From Paenibacillus lactis (GTDB taxonomy: Bacteria; Bacillota; Bacilli; Paenibacillales; Paenibacillaceae): a stretch of DNA of 64,000 nt. The first letter of the stretch is position 1; each line of letters begins with the position of its first letter. The stretch covers positions 248,001 through 312,000 of the forward strand of contig NZ_JAGGKI010000006.1 in the NCBI RefSeq assembly GCF_017873605.1, read 5' to 3'. A model generated the notes under the pieces. It did no database searches. It worked only from the letters and a program-made list of their open reading frames with translations, and was not told the origin of the DNA. The translations under genes and the position numbers were made by a program. Positions 40,167-48,433 of the stretch are shown piece after piece.

Positions 40167-42580
40167 AGACCGCTGCGGAAGACGTCCGGGTCTCCGTCTT
40201 CGGCGTCCGGCACCTCTCCCCCGGAGGTGCCCGCCATCTCCTGGAGTACCTCGATCGCGTCCGCCCAACGGCGGTGTTGATCGAAGGACCATCGGACGCG
40301 ACGGATCGGATTGGCGACCTGATTCATCCGTTGACCGTGCCGCCTGTGGCGGTGCTGGCCTTTACGGATGAAATGCCTGTCCGGACGGCGCTGTGGCCGT
40401 TCGCCGTCTATTCACCGGAGCTGCAGGCGATGCGGTGGGCTGCCAAGAACGGAGCACACTGCGAGTTGATCGATCTGCCGTCGGACGCGACAATTGCTCT
40501 GGAGGATCTGCGGCGGCGCAATGAGGAAGAACGCGCCCGCCGGAAGAGCCTCGTGCCGGAAGGGATGGGCAGCGAGTCGTCATTGGCCCAGGGAGCGCTA
40601 CCGCAGGAAATGGTGCCTACTACAGGCACGTCGACAGCCGGACCAGAGAACTCGTTATCGGAACGCTCCGTTTACGAACGAATCGCCGAATTGGCCGGCG
40701 AGCACGATTACGAATCATATTGGGAACGGCATTATGAGCACAACGCCAATTCGGATGCGTACCGGGAATCCATCCTGACCTTTTCCGCAGAGATACGAAG
40801 TCTCGGTGAAGAGCGAGAGCGGGCCGAGCAGCCGGAAGAGTTCGCATACAACCAAGTGCGGGAAGCTTATATGCGGCGGCAGATTATGAAAACGATCGAA
40901 TCGGGGCATGATCCAGCGAAGATCGTGGTCGTCTGTGGCGCGTACCATGCGGCTGCATTGGAATATCCTTCGTCGGGTACGATGAGCGACGAAGAGCTGG
41001 CAGCGATACCTTCGCGCCGGACCAAGCTGACGCTGATGCCGTATTCGTATTATCGGCTGTCCAGCCTGTCAGGCTACGGGGCTGGCAACACCGCTCCGCA
41101 TTACTACCAGATGATGTGGGAGGCGATGGAGAACGGGCGGCCTGAGGAGCTGCCGATACTATACCACTCGAGTGTTGCCCGTCTTCTGCGGGTATCCGGC
41201 ACGCACCGCTCCACCGCCGAGGTCATCGAAGCGGTGCGGTTGGCCGAAGGGCTGGCTTCGCTGCACGGCGGAAGCGCCCCGACGCTGATGGAGCTGCGTG
41301 ACGCGGCGCAAACGCTGCTCGGACGCGGCGAGCTGTCGGTGGTGGCCGAGGCGCTGGCCCGCGTTGACGTTGGAACGGAGATTGGCTCCCTAGCCGAAGG
41401 CGTCAGCCAGACGCCGCTGCAGGATGACTTGAACCGCGAGCTGAAGCGGCTCAAGCTGACGCAATACAAGACCGCCGTCGCGACCGACTTGTCGCTCGAC
41501 CTGCGCGAGAATCGCCGGGTTTCGTCGGAGGAGGCTGCTTTCCTCGACCTGCACCGATCTTTTCTGTTTCGCCGTCTGGAACTGCTGGAAATTCCGTTCG
41601 TCCAATCCCGTCCGGCTGCCGGGGACCGTGCTGTCTGGGCCGAGGATTGGATTATTCAATGGACCCCGGAGGCTGAGATCCGGGTAATCGAGTCCACTCT
41701 GCTAGGCGAAACGATCGAAATCGCCTGTGCCCATCGTCTGAGGGAAAAGCTGGAAGGCTGCACCTCCATCGCGGAGGCATCCGAGCTGATCGGCGTCTCC
41801 GTACGGTGCGGCATGACCGCCCAAATGGAGGACGGCCGCCGTGTGCTGCAGTCGCTGGCTGCAGACAGCCGCGACGTGGCGCAGATCGCGGCCGCTGCGG
41901 CTGAACTGTCGCGAATCATCGCCTACGGCGATATTCGCCGTGCGGACACTGCGCCTCTCGTGCCGCTGCTGGAACAGCTGTTCTATCGAGCCTGTCTGTA
42001 CCTGTCCGATTCGGCTAATTGCAGCGACGAGGCGGCGTACGACATGGTCGCCGCCATGGGTGACTTGAACCGGATCGCGCAGGAGCATGATGAAATTGTC
42101 GACGTGCCGCTCTGGTTGGCTGGACTAAACGCGCTGTCCGAGCGGGACGACCGTAATCCGAAGCTCTCCGGCTTCGCCTGCGCCTTGCTGCTGGAACGAG
42201 GGGAGATGGATGCGGATCAGTGCGCTGCGGAAGTGTCGCGGCGGCTGTCGCCGGGCATTCCGTCCGACCTCGGGGCAGGCTGGTTCGAAGGGCTGTCCAT
42301 GCGTAACCGTTACGCCTTGCTGTCTCGAATGAGCCTGTGGGAGCAGCTGAACGATTACATTCTTTCGCTGGACGATGAGCAATTCAAGCGGGCGCTCGTA
42401 TTCCTGCGCCGGGCGTTCAGCTCCTTCTCGCCGCACGAAAAAACGATGATCGCCGAGACGCTGGGGGAACTATGGGGCGTACATGCAGAGCAGGCGGCTG
42501 AAATATTGACGGGGGATCTGAAGGAGGAAGAAGACAAGATGCTGGATGAATTGAATGAATTCGATTTTGGGGACTTTTAA
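40163..42580 (+). CDS. DUF5682 protein, possible TraB/TIKI-like fold
   Basis: 805 residues from the GTG at 40163 (AGGGAG 8 bases upstream), overlapping the ATPase stop. The N-terminal 280 residues carry VFGVRHLSPGGARHLLEYLD, AVLIEGPSDATD, an acidic/Arg helix QVREAYMRRQIMKTIESG and VVVCGAYHAAALE. This pattern recalls the TraB/TIKI/ChaN hydrolase superfamily, with His and Glu ligands. The rest is helical. E. coli YehM appears to hold the equivalent place. The enzymatic reading is inference; the family (DUF5682) is the firm part. Confidence 0.82.
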   Translation: MKTAAEDVRVSVFGVRHLSPGGARHLLEYLDRVRPTAVLIEGPSDATDRIGDLIHPLTVPPVAVLAFTDEMPVRTALWPFAVYSPELQAMRWAAKNGAHCELIDLPSDATIALEDLRRRNEEERARRKSLVPEGMGSESSLAQGALPQEMVPTTGTSTAGPENSLSERSVYERIAELAGEHDYESYWERHYEHNANSDAYRESILTFSAEIRSLGEERERAEQPEEFAYNQVREAYMRRQIMKTIESGHDPAKIVVVCGAYHAAALEYPSSGTMSDEELAAIPSRRTKLTLMPYSYYRLSSLSGYGAGNTAPHYYQMMWEAMENGRPEELPILYHSSVARLLRVSGTHRSTAEVIEAVRLAEGLASLHGGSAPTLMELRDAAQTLLGRGELSVVAEALARVDVGTEIGSLAEGVSQTPLQDDLNRELKRLKLTQYKTAVATDLSLDLRENRRVSSEEAAFLDLHRSFLFRRLELLEIPFVQSRPAAGDRAVWAEDWIIQWTPEAEIRVIESTLLGETIEIACAHRLREKLEGCTSIAEASELIGVSVRCGMTAQMEDGRRVLQSLAADSRDVAQIAAAAAELSRIIAYGDIRRADTAPLVPLLEQLFYRACLYLSDSANCSDEAAYDMVAAMGDLNRIAQEHDEIVDVPLWLAGLNALSERDDRNPKLSGFACALLLERGEMDADQCAAEVSRRLSPGIPSDLGAGWFEGLSMRNRYALLSRMSLWEQLNDYILSLDDEQFKRALVFLRRAFSSFSPHEKTMIAETLGELWGVHAEQAAEILTGDLKEEEDKMLDELNEFDFGDF

Positions 42581-42581
42581 C

Positions 42582-43811
42582 ATGACCGATCAAACGAAAG
42601 AAAGACTGGAACCCTCCGTATCCCGCTGGCGCTTGATCCTTGGTGAGGCCGCTCAGGGTAAGCTGGAAGAGCTGACGGGAAGCGAGGCCTTGCAGTTGAC
42701 GGAAGAAGAAGCAATCATGGATGCCGCGCTGGCAGCGATTTACGACGACACGGACGCCAGCTACTCCAGCGGCGGTTCGGGACGGGGCTCGGGTAGCAGC
42801 TCTGGCCGCGGAGCGGGTGGAGGAAGAGGCTCGGTTAACCTGTCCCGCTGGCTCGGTGACGTACGCAGCCTGTTTGCCGAGGATGTCGTCTCCATCATCC
42901 AGAACGACGCGATCGAGCGCAGGGGATGGAAGCAGCTGTTGTTCGAGCCGGAGCTACTGGCATCGGTAAAGCCGGACATTCAGATGGTTGGAACGTTGAT
43001 GGCGCTCAAGGGCAAAATTCCTGAGCGGACAAAGGAGACCGCGCGCCTCCTCGTCAAGGCCGTCGTTGATGACCTGATGGCCCGCTTACAGGAAGACATG
43101 AGGCGGGCCGTGACCGGAGCGTTGAACAAACGGCAGCATACGCCGCTGCCTTCGCTCAGTGGACTGGATTGGAAGCGGACGATTCGGCGCAACCTGAAGC
43201 ATTACGACCGGGAGCGGAACATCCTGATTCCCGAAAAATTTTATTATTTCGACCGGGCCCGGCGCAATAAGGAATGGACCGTCATTCTCGATATTGACCA
43301 GAGCGGCTCCATGGCGGAGTCGGTCATCTGGGCGTCGGTAACGGGCGCAATCTTCGCCAGCATGCCGGCGCTGGATACCCGCGTCGTTGTGTTCGATACG
43401 GAAGTAGTCGACCTGACGGAGCAGTGCGCTGATGATCCCGTCGATATGTTGTTCGGCGTCCAGCTTGGCGGGGGAACGGACATCAACAAGTCGGTCGCGT
43501 ACTGCGAGTCGTTTATCGAGGAGCCGAAAAAAACGCTGTTTATTTTGGTAACCGACCTTTACGAAGGCGGCAATCAAGCAGCCTTGGTGCGCCGCATGCG
43601 GGAGATGCGTGAATCGGGTGTGCGGACACTATGCCTGCTATCGCTCTCGGATAGCGGACGGCCGTTCTATGACGAACGGCTGGCGAGACAGCTATCCCGG
43701 GACGGCACGCCATGCTTCGCTTGCACGCCAGGCATGCTGCCAGAGCTGGTGGCAGGTGCGCTGCAGGGCCGCGATATGAGCGAGCTAGCGAAAACGTTGA
43801 TTAAAGCCTGA
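42582..43811 (+). CDS. VWA-domain protein (MoxR partner)
   Basis: 409 residues from the ATG at 42582 (GGGGA 8 bases upstream), one base after the previous stop. A Gly/Ser-rich linker (SYSSGGSGRGSGSSSGRGAG) spans about residues 60-85. A helical segment leads to a VWA domain at about 230-400. Its MIDAS motif is LDIDQSGSMAES (about residue 237), followed by LGGGTDINKSV and the Asp of VTDLYEGGN, all needed for metal binding. It is similar to E. coli YehP. VWA proteins commonly act as adaptors of MoxR ATPases. Confidence 0.9.
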   Translation: MTDQTKERLEPSVSRWRLILGEAAQGKLEELTGSEALQLTEEEAIMDAALAAIYDDTDASYSSGGSGRGSGSSSGRGAGGGRGSVNLSRWLGDVRSLFAEDVVSIIQNDAIERRGWKQLLFEPELLASVKPDIQMVGTLMALKGKIPERTKETARLLVKAVVDDLMARLQEDMRRAVTGALNKRQHTPLPSLSGLDWKRTIRRNLKHYDRERNILIPEKFYYFDRARRNKEWTVILDIDQSGSMAESVIWASVTGAIFASMPALDTRVVVFDTEVVDLTEQCADDPVDMLFGVQLGGGTDINKSVAYCESFIEEPKKTLFILVTDLYEGGNQAALVRRMREMRESGVRTLCLLSLSDSGRPFYDERLARQLSRDGTPCFACTPGMLPELVAGALQGRDMSELAKTLIKA

Positions 43812-43828
43812 TTAACATGCACTTCAAA

Positions 43829-43856
43829 GAAAGTCGCTCACTTGAGCGGCTTTCTT
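43829..43856 (+). terminator. Terminator of the SWIM-MoxR-VWA operon
   Basis: GAAAGTCGCTC and GAGCGGCTTTC form an 11-bp stem with one G.T pair and a short loop (ACTT), followed by TTC. Confidence 0.75.
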
Positions 43857-43962
43857 CATTATGCCGATCTGTGAAAAGAAACCAGGACCTTATTATTTCT
43901 GTTTACTTACATCATATTATCCCTTAATATATGGATAACTATGGATAAGGAGCTGAGTAATA

Positions 43963-44367
43963 ATGAATGCTAAAGAAGCAGCGTCTTTACTTGGGGTTCA
44001 TTACAAAACCATTCTTAACATGATTAATGACGGGCGTTTATCCGCTTCGAAAAATGACTCCGGAGATTGGGTAATCAGTGAGAGCGATTTGGCTGCCCGT
44101 GAGCAGCAGATTGGCGATAAAGAGTTTGCAACGATTTATACTCATATGGCAGTGCAACTCATTGAAAAAGCTCATCATCGTGCGATAAAAGCAGCAAAAG
44201 AAGAGCTTATTGAGGTTGCGCGTGCAACAATAAAGGCAAGAGATAACAGCAATGAGCTGAATCAACAAGTAAAACGTCTTCAACATGCATTAGATGCATA
44301 TAAAGCTGCAGAAGCATTCACACACACGGTTCAGTCAATTAGAAAACAAGCGAATATCGATGATTAG
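43963..44367 (+). CDS. Excisionase-type HTH protein with coiled-coil tail
   Basis: 134 residues. The N-terminal MNAKEAASLLGVHYKTILNM, followed by INDGRLSASK and WVISESDL, is a MerR/excisionase-like (HTH_17) winged helix. The C-terminal half is helical and charged, with heptad-like spacing (ELIEVARATIKARDNSNELN, QQVKRLQHALDAYKAAEAF), probably a coiled coil for oligomerisation. GGAGCTGAG lies before the ATG. It is located upstream of the Cfr-like gene and could be its regulator or a mobile-element remnant. The target is unknown. Confidence 0.78.
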   Translation: MNAKEAASLLGVHYKTILNMINDGRLSASKNDSGDWVISESDLAAREQQIGDKEFATIYTHMAVQLIEKAHHRAIKAAKEELIEVARATIKARDNSNELNQQVKRLQHALDAYKAAEAFTHTVQSIRKQANIDD

Positions 44368-44376
44368 GAGGCAGGG

Positions 44377-44478
44377 ATGGTGAGTTCTGAACAAGATCAT
44401 ATAGGCTCGGAAGTCAGCTATATAAAATGTCTGCTTGTTAATAGAGGAATACATTTCATTAAATACAAAATTCCATAA
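44377..44478 (+). CDS. Possible small protein (33 aa)
   Basis: ATG at 44377 with TAGGAGGCAGGG directly upstream, encoding MVSSEQDHIGSEV... and ending at TAA 44476-44478. It begins nine bases after the HTH gene stop. The ribosome site is excellent, but the length and lack of a known family keep confidence low. It could be translationally coupled to the HTH gene. Confidence 0.35.
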   Translation: MVSSEQDHIGSEVSYIKCLLVNRGIHFIKYKIP

Positions 44479-44740
44479 AAAGCGCTCTGAACCTGCCGTC
44501 GGATAGACGTAGAACTGCTTTTGGAACTTAACGATATTGCTGGACGGAGGCAGCATCTCACGGAGTTGGAGTAAACAGCCATGAATGGCTTACCATCCCT
44601 TTACTCGATTTCTGGGAAGTAATGTTGCGGAACCAAAGGAGGCAAAAATAACGTAAATGAAGCTTCTTGACCGTAAGATATATATTGTGTTAAGTTTTTC
44701 ATGTGATTGCAAAAATGAATGGAATGGGAGGGATAAAGTA

Positions 44741-44866
44741 ATGACTGTTTCTGAAATTGTAGATGTATATGTGAACCTGTCATTTAAGGCGATGTTTGAT
44801 CAGGTTCACAAAATAACAAATCAGATACCGGAACTTTATCCTTCTATGCATATATACAATTCGTGA
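44741..44866 (+). CDS. Possible 41-aa leader or small protein upstream of the Cfr-like gene
   Basis: ATG at 44741 with GGGAGGGATAAAGTA upstream. The 41 residues are amphipathic (VDVYVNLSFKAMFDQVHKIT) and end HIYNS. It sits between the HTH gene and a strong terminator that lies just before the Cfr-like gene. This position is that of a leader ORF in ribosome-mediated attenuation, but no direct pairing between the ORF and the terminator arms was found. A TTGACC/TTAAGT promoter-like pair lies around 44668. Confidence 0.4.
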   Translation: MTVSEIVDVYVNLSFKAMFDQVHKITNQIPELYPSMHIYNS

Positions 44867-44918
44867 CTTATTTTATAGGAAGTCTCTTATTTTTGTATAG
44901 GTATAGTTAGGTTAATGT

Positions 44919-44959
44919 ACGCAAAAAAGCACCGGTAAGCTGGTGCTTTTTTGCGTTTT
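44919..44959 (+). terminator. Strong terminator immediately upstream of the Cfr-like gene
   Basis: ACGCAAAAAAGCACC (44919-44933) and GGTGCTTTTTTGCGT (44942-44956) form a perfect 15-bp stem with an 8-nt loop, followed by TTTT. It lies only about 22 bases before the Cfr-like start codon, leaving just room for a ribosome site (AAAGGGAGA). No promoter fits between, so the gene probably depends on read-through. Confidence 0.85.
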
Positions 44960-44981
44960 CTCCGTTTAAAGGGAGATTGAA

Positions 44982-46025
44982 ATGAAGCATCTATCTAAGT
45001 ATGAAAAAATACGTAAGATCTTATCGGCTCTAAAGCAACCGAATTATAGATATTCGCAAATAACTGAGGCAATCTTCAAAAACAAGATTCGAACTTTTGA
45101 AGCAATGAACAACTTGCCTAAACCATTAAGAAATGAATTAATCAAAGAGCTTGGAAACAATGTGTTAAGCATCACACCAAAAATGGAGCAGAAATCCAAT
45201 CAAGTTAGCAAAATACTGTTTGCCATCTCTGGAAATGAATACATTGAGTCCGTAAGGTTAAGTTATAAGACGGGATGGGAATCCTATTGCATCTCTTCGC
45301 AGTGCGGTTGCGGATTTGGTTGTACCTTTTGTGCTACGGGAACACTCGGTTTGAAGAGGAATCTTACAACGGATGAAATAACGGATCAACTCCTTTACTT
45401 TACTCTGAATAAGTATCCCTTAGACAGTGTGTCCTTTATGGGAATGGGAGAGGCGCTTGCAAACCCATATGTATTTGATGCATTGCATGTACTGACGGTT
45501 CCTAAGCTTTTCGGTTTAGGACATCGAAGAATTACGGTTTCTACCATAGGTTTAATACCGGGAATAAAAAAGTTGACGAAGGAATTTCCGCAGATTAATT
45601 TAACCTTTTCCCTACATTCACCGTTTAATGATCAGCGAAGCGAGTTAATGCCAATTAACAATCATTTTCCATTGGAGGAAGTTCTGACCGTGTTGGATGA
45701 GCATATCCAACAAACGAAACGAAAGGTCTACATTGCTTATATCCTGCTAAGGGGTATTAACGATTCAACGAAACATGCTGAAGCAGTTGCTGATTTGTTG
45801 CGTAGCAGAGGGTCATGGGAACATTTATATCATGTCAATCTAATTCCTTACAATTCCACTGACGCTACATCGCAAAGTTTTGCAGAGTCGGATCAGAACA
45901 GTATCAACATGTTCCTTAAAGTCTTGAAGTCAAAGGGAATCCATGTCACCGTGCGGACCCAATTCGGATCAGACATTAACGCAGCATGCGGCCAACTGCA
46001 TGGATCAAACGGTAAAATTGAATAA
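44982..46025 (+). CDS. cfr: Cfr-like 23S rRNA (adenine-C8) methyltransferase, radical SAM
   Basis: 347 residues. The radical-SAM cluster motif CxxxCxxC is at Cys110, Cys114 and Cys117 (CGCGFGCTFCATG). SFMGMGEALANPYVFDAL carries the GEALAN form typical of Cfr; housekeeping RlmN has GEPLLN. ISSQCG, STIGLIPGIKKLTKE, LTFSLHSPF and the C-terminal AACGQL, with the Cys that forms the methyl adduct, are all present. Enzymes of this family methylate C8 of A2503 in 23S rRNA and give resistance to phenicols, lincosamides, oxazolidinones, pleuromutilins and streptogramin A. Similarity to the staphylococcal enzyme is high along the whole length by eye. Whether this copy confers resistance is inferred. It lies after a strong terminator. 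Confidence 0.9.
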   Translation: MKHLSKYEKIRKILSALKQPNYRYSQITEAIFKNKIRTFEAMNNLPKPLRNELIKELGNNVLSITPKMEQKSNQVSKILFAISGNEYIESVRLSYKTGWESYCISSQCGCGFGCTFCATGTLGLKRNLTTDEITDQLLYFTLNKYPLDSVSFMGMGEALANPYVFDALHVLTVPKLFGLGHRRITVSTIGLIPGIKKLTKEFPQINLTFSLHSPFNDQRSELMPINNHFPLEEVLTVLDEHIQQTKRKVYIAYILLRGINDSTKHAEAVADLLRSRGSWEHLYHVNLIPYNSTDATSQSFAESDQNSINMFLKVLKSKGIHVTVRTQFGSDINAACGQLHGSNGKIE

Positions 46026-46188
46026 GTCGACCAACTGATCAGGGGGGGAATCCAATGTCCCTTAAAAATACAACGATAACACATGTGATTCTCCATGCAG
46101 AGCCGGTTTTGAGCATTTGCATGGAGTAGTCAACCAAATTGAAACTGGCTTTGCTGCTTGAAACTATAATTTCAAGGAGTGAGTCGAA

Positions 46189-46452
46189 TTGAGATATATT
46201 AATGCCGCTGTCGTCTTGCCGGAGGAACTGGTTGAAAAATTGCAAGAATATATACAAGGCGAATACCTCTATATACCCGCTAGAAAAAATGAACATAAAG
46301 TCTGGGGAGAGTTGTCTGGCGCACGAAAAGAGATTAACAAAAGAAATGATGATATTTTGAAAGCATATTTAGCTGGCGCTTCAGTCGAGGAACTCTCAGA
46401 ATCATTCTTTTTATCAACCTATGCTATCAGAAAAATAATATATCAGAAATAG
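46189..46452 (+). CDS. CD3324-family small DNA-binding-like protein
   Basis: 87 residues from a TTG with AAGGAGTGAG upstream. MRYINAAVVLPEELVEKLQE, then YIQGEYLYIPARK, and a C-terminal HTH-like ILKAYLAGASVEELSESFFL match the CD3324/Mor-activator-like family. These proteins are small, common in Firmicutes and of unknown target. It is followed by a strong terminator. Confidence 0.8.
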   Translation: MRYINAAVVLPEELVEKLQEYIQGEYLYIPARKNEHKVWGELSGARKEINKRNDDILKAYLAGASVEELSESFFLSTYAIRKIIYQK

Positions 46453-46464
46453 ATGCCTACTTTT

Positions 46465-46512
46465 CCCTTCAAGAGCGCTTTAGTCGAGCGGTGTTACTCT
46501 TGAAGGGATTTT
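46465..46512 (+). terminator. Terminator after the CD3324-family gene
   Basis: CCCTTCAAGAG (46465-46475) and CTCTTGAAGGG (46497-46507) form a perfect 11-bp stem with a 21-nt loop, followed by ATTTTT. Confidence 0.82.
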
Positions 46513-46516
46513 TATA

Positions 46517-46681
46517 ATGAAAAGAAGAAATCTGCACTTTTCAATACCCGCTAACATGTTAAGCAGCATTAGTTCTAAGTTTGCAAATATAAAATATTAC
46601 AGCATCGTTTTGTATATAGATCATGAATTTTCGATCTGCTATCGTTTAGATGTAAGAGACTCACTGGCTGTTAGCCATTAA
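46517..46681 (+). CDS. Possible small protein (54 aa)
   Basis: ATG at 46517, with AAGGGA from the terminator arm serving as a possible ribosome site 8 bases upstream. The product begins MKRRNLHFSIPANMLSSISS and ends RDSLAVSH, with one hydrophobic stretch. Unknown family. Two further very short ORFs with good ribosome sites follow (17 codons at 46710-46763 and 15 codons from a TTG near 46823). This 400-bp stretch may be a graveyard of small genes or a set of peptide ORFs. Confidence 0.3.
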   Translation: MKRRNLHFSIPANMLSSISSKFANIKYYSIVLYIDHEFSICYRLDVRDSLAVSH

Positions 46682-46899
46682 AATTTTGCACCAAGAGGGG
46701 GTCGAAGTGATGGATGTTATCGTAGATACTTCGATTGTAATCATGAATTCCGCTTACTTTTAAGCAGTCCATTCCTATAATTAAGTTCACACTTACGATG
46801 ATAATCAGGAGGTAGCTACGTTTGTTATTCGTTTCTAGATTGCCAACTGAAAAAGAACATGACCTTTAAGAGAATCCTGACCATTGGATAATAATAACA

Positions 46900-46928
46900 T
46901 TGACAATCGTAGGTTTTTCCAAAATAAT
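46900..46928 (+). promoter_or_regulatory. Probable promoter of codBA
   Basis: TTGACA (46900-46905), 17 bp and AATAAT (46923-46928). The -35 is perfect and the -10 is weak (TAATAG with a longer spacer is an alternative). It precedes the PyrR leader by about 20 bases. Confidence 0.5.
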
Positions 46929-46934
46929 AGAATG

Positions 46935-47112
46935 TAATTGAATACTGGTACCTTTAAATCAGTCCAGAGAGGCTGGCAAGGGCAGCGGATGTTTATAATC
47001 ACGCGTGATTCAGTGCATACCCCATCAGGGGATGCTCTGCGTCTTCGCGCGGGTTATGATGCAAAGAAGAGGCTACTTGTCAGTTTGAGACTTGACGAGT
47101 AGCCTCTTTTTT
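46935..47112 (+). promoter_or_regulatory. PyrR-type attenuator leader of codBA
   Basis: CAGTCCAGAGAGGCTGGCAA (46960-46979) matches the conserved PyrR binding loop of Bacillus pyr leaders (TCCAGAGAGGCT, then GCAAG). It ends in a terminator AAGAGGCTACT...AGTAGCCTCTT (47067-47108) followed by a T run. The sequence between contains GC-rich segments (CATACCCCATCAGGGGATGC) suited to an antiterminator. UMP-bound PyrR would stabilise the anti-antiterminator and lower codBA expression when pyrimidines are ample. The recognition element is directly visible; the regulatory sense follows from the family. Confidence 0.85.
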
Positions 47113-47155
47113 CTGCTTTTTTGGTATCAGGACACTTTAACCTGGAGGTATTCTG

Positions 47156-48433
47156 ATGAGCAAACAAGATCAAGAGTTTTCGTGGCAAGCGGTACCGAAA
47201 ACGCAGAGAAACCATTTTTGGAAGACGCTATCCGTCATGTTAGGGTTCACGTTCTTTTCGGCAAGCATGCTGGCAGGGGGGACGTTAGGAGTCGGCTTGA
47301 CGTTCATGGAGTTCATAGGCATCGTGCTTGCGGGTAATTTGGCACTGGGCATCTATACGGGAGCACTGGCACATATCGCTGCCAAAACGGGCCTTTCCAC
47401 GCACTTGCTGGCAAAATATGCGTTCGGTGAAAAAGGGTCGTACCTGCCATCGTTCCTGCTCGGATTCACGCAGGTCGGATGGTTTGGCGTCGGCGTGGCC
47501 ATGTTCGCGATTCCGGTTGCCAAAGCGATGGATTGGAACGTGTACCTGCTGATCTTCTTGTTTGGTTTCGCCATGACGGCATCCGCCATCTTCGGCATGA
47601 AGTCGCTCGTCATTTTGGGCTACATCGCAGTTCCGGCCATTACCATCCTTGGCGGCTACTCCATGTTTGAAGGGGCAGGATCCCTGGGGGGGCTGCAAGG
47701 GCTGCTCGATTACTCGCCGACCCAGACGCTCACCACGGCAGCGGCATTGACCATTTGTATCGGGTCTTTCATCAGCGGAGGAACGCTGACGCCCGATTTC
47801 GCCCGGTTTTCCCAGACGTCCCGGCAGGCGGTTACCGCAACGGTCATCGCGTTCTTCCTGGGGAACTCGCTCATGTTCTTGTTCGGTGCCGTCGGCGCAA
47901 TGGCTTATAACCAGGCCGATATCTCGGAAGTCATGTTCCTGCAAGGTTTGATCATTCCCGCGATCGTCGTTCTGGGGCTGAATATCTGGACGACCAACGA
48001 TAATGCCCTGTATGCTTCGGGGCTAGGCTTTGCGAACATCACGAAAATTTCGAAAAAGTTCTTCGTCATTGTCAATGGCATCGTGGGTACCGTCTTGGCC
48101 ATGTGGATGTACAACAACTTCGTCGGTTTCCTAAATGTGCTGGGCGCGGCGATTCCGTCGATCGGTGCCATCATCATCGCGGACTACTTCTTTGTAAAGC
48201 GCAGAAATTATAAACCGTTTGCCGAGATGACTTTTAAGAAGGTAAACTGGATAGCGATGGCAGCTTGGGCTATCGGCGTTGCCTTCGCCCAATTGGCTCC
48301 CGGAATAACGCCATTGAACGCACTGATCGGAACGGCAGTGGTCTACATTGTATTGATGCTGATCGTTCCTGCCAAAGAATCCACAGAAAAGGGGAAAACA
48401 AATGATTATACAGAACGCAAAATTGCGGGGTAA
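47156..48433 (+). CDS. codB: Cytosine permease (NCS1 family)
   Basis: 425 residues with about twelve helices. The opening [20 protein letters not shown] is like CodB, and [19 protein letters not shown] is the NCS1 signature region. Later [19 protein letters not shown] is also typical. It imports cytosine with H+ or Na+. It overlaps codA by 32 bases and lies behind a PyrR leader, consistent with pyrimidine salvage. CTGGAGG lies before the ATG. Confidence 0.93.
   Translation: MSKQDQEFSWQAVPKTQRNHFWKTLSVMLGFTFFSASMLAGGTLGVGLTFMEFIGIVLAGNLALGIYTGALAHIAAKTGLSTHLLAKYAFGEKGSYLPSFLLGFTQVGWFGVGVAMFAIPVAKAMDWNVYLLIFLFGFAMTASAIFGMKSLVILGYIAVPAITILGGYSMFEGAGSLGGLQGLLDYSPTQTLTTAAALTICIGSFISGGTLTPDFARFSQTSRQAVTATVIAFFLGNSLMFLFGAVGAMAYNQADISEVMFLQGLIIPAIVVLGLNIWTTNDNALYASGLGFANITKISKKFFVIVNGIVGTVLAMWMYNNFVGFLNVLGAAIPSIGAIIIADYFFVKRRNYKPFAEMTFKKVNWIAMAAWAIGVAFAQLAPGITPLNALIGTAVVYIVLMLIVPAKESTEKGKTNDYTERKIAG

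Noticed and set aside
44982..46025. Housekeeping RlmN
   Set aside because: GMGEALAN rather than GMGEPLLN, and close overall likeness to Cfr; RlmN is expected elsewhere in the genome.
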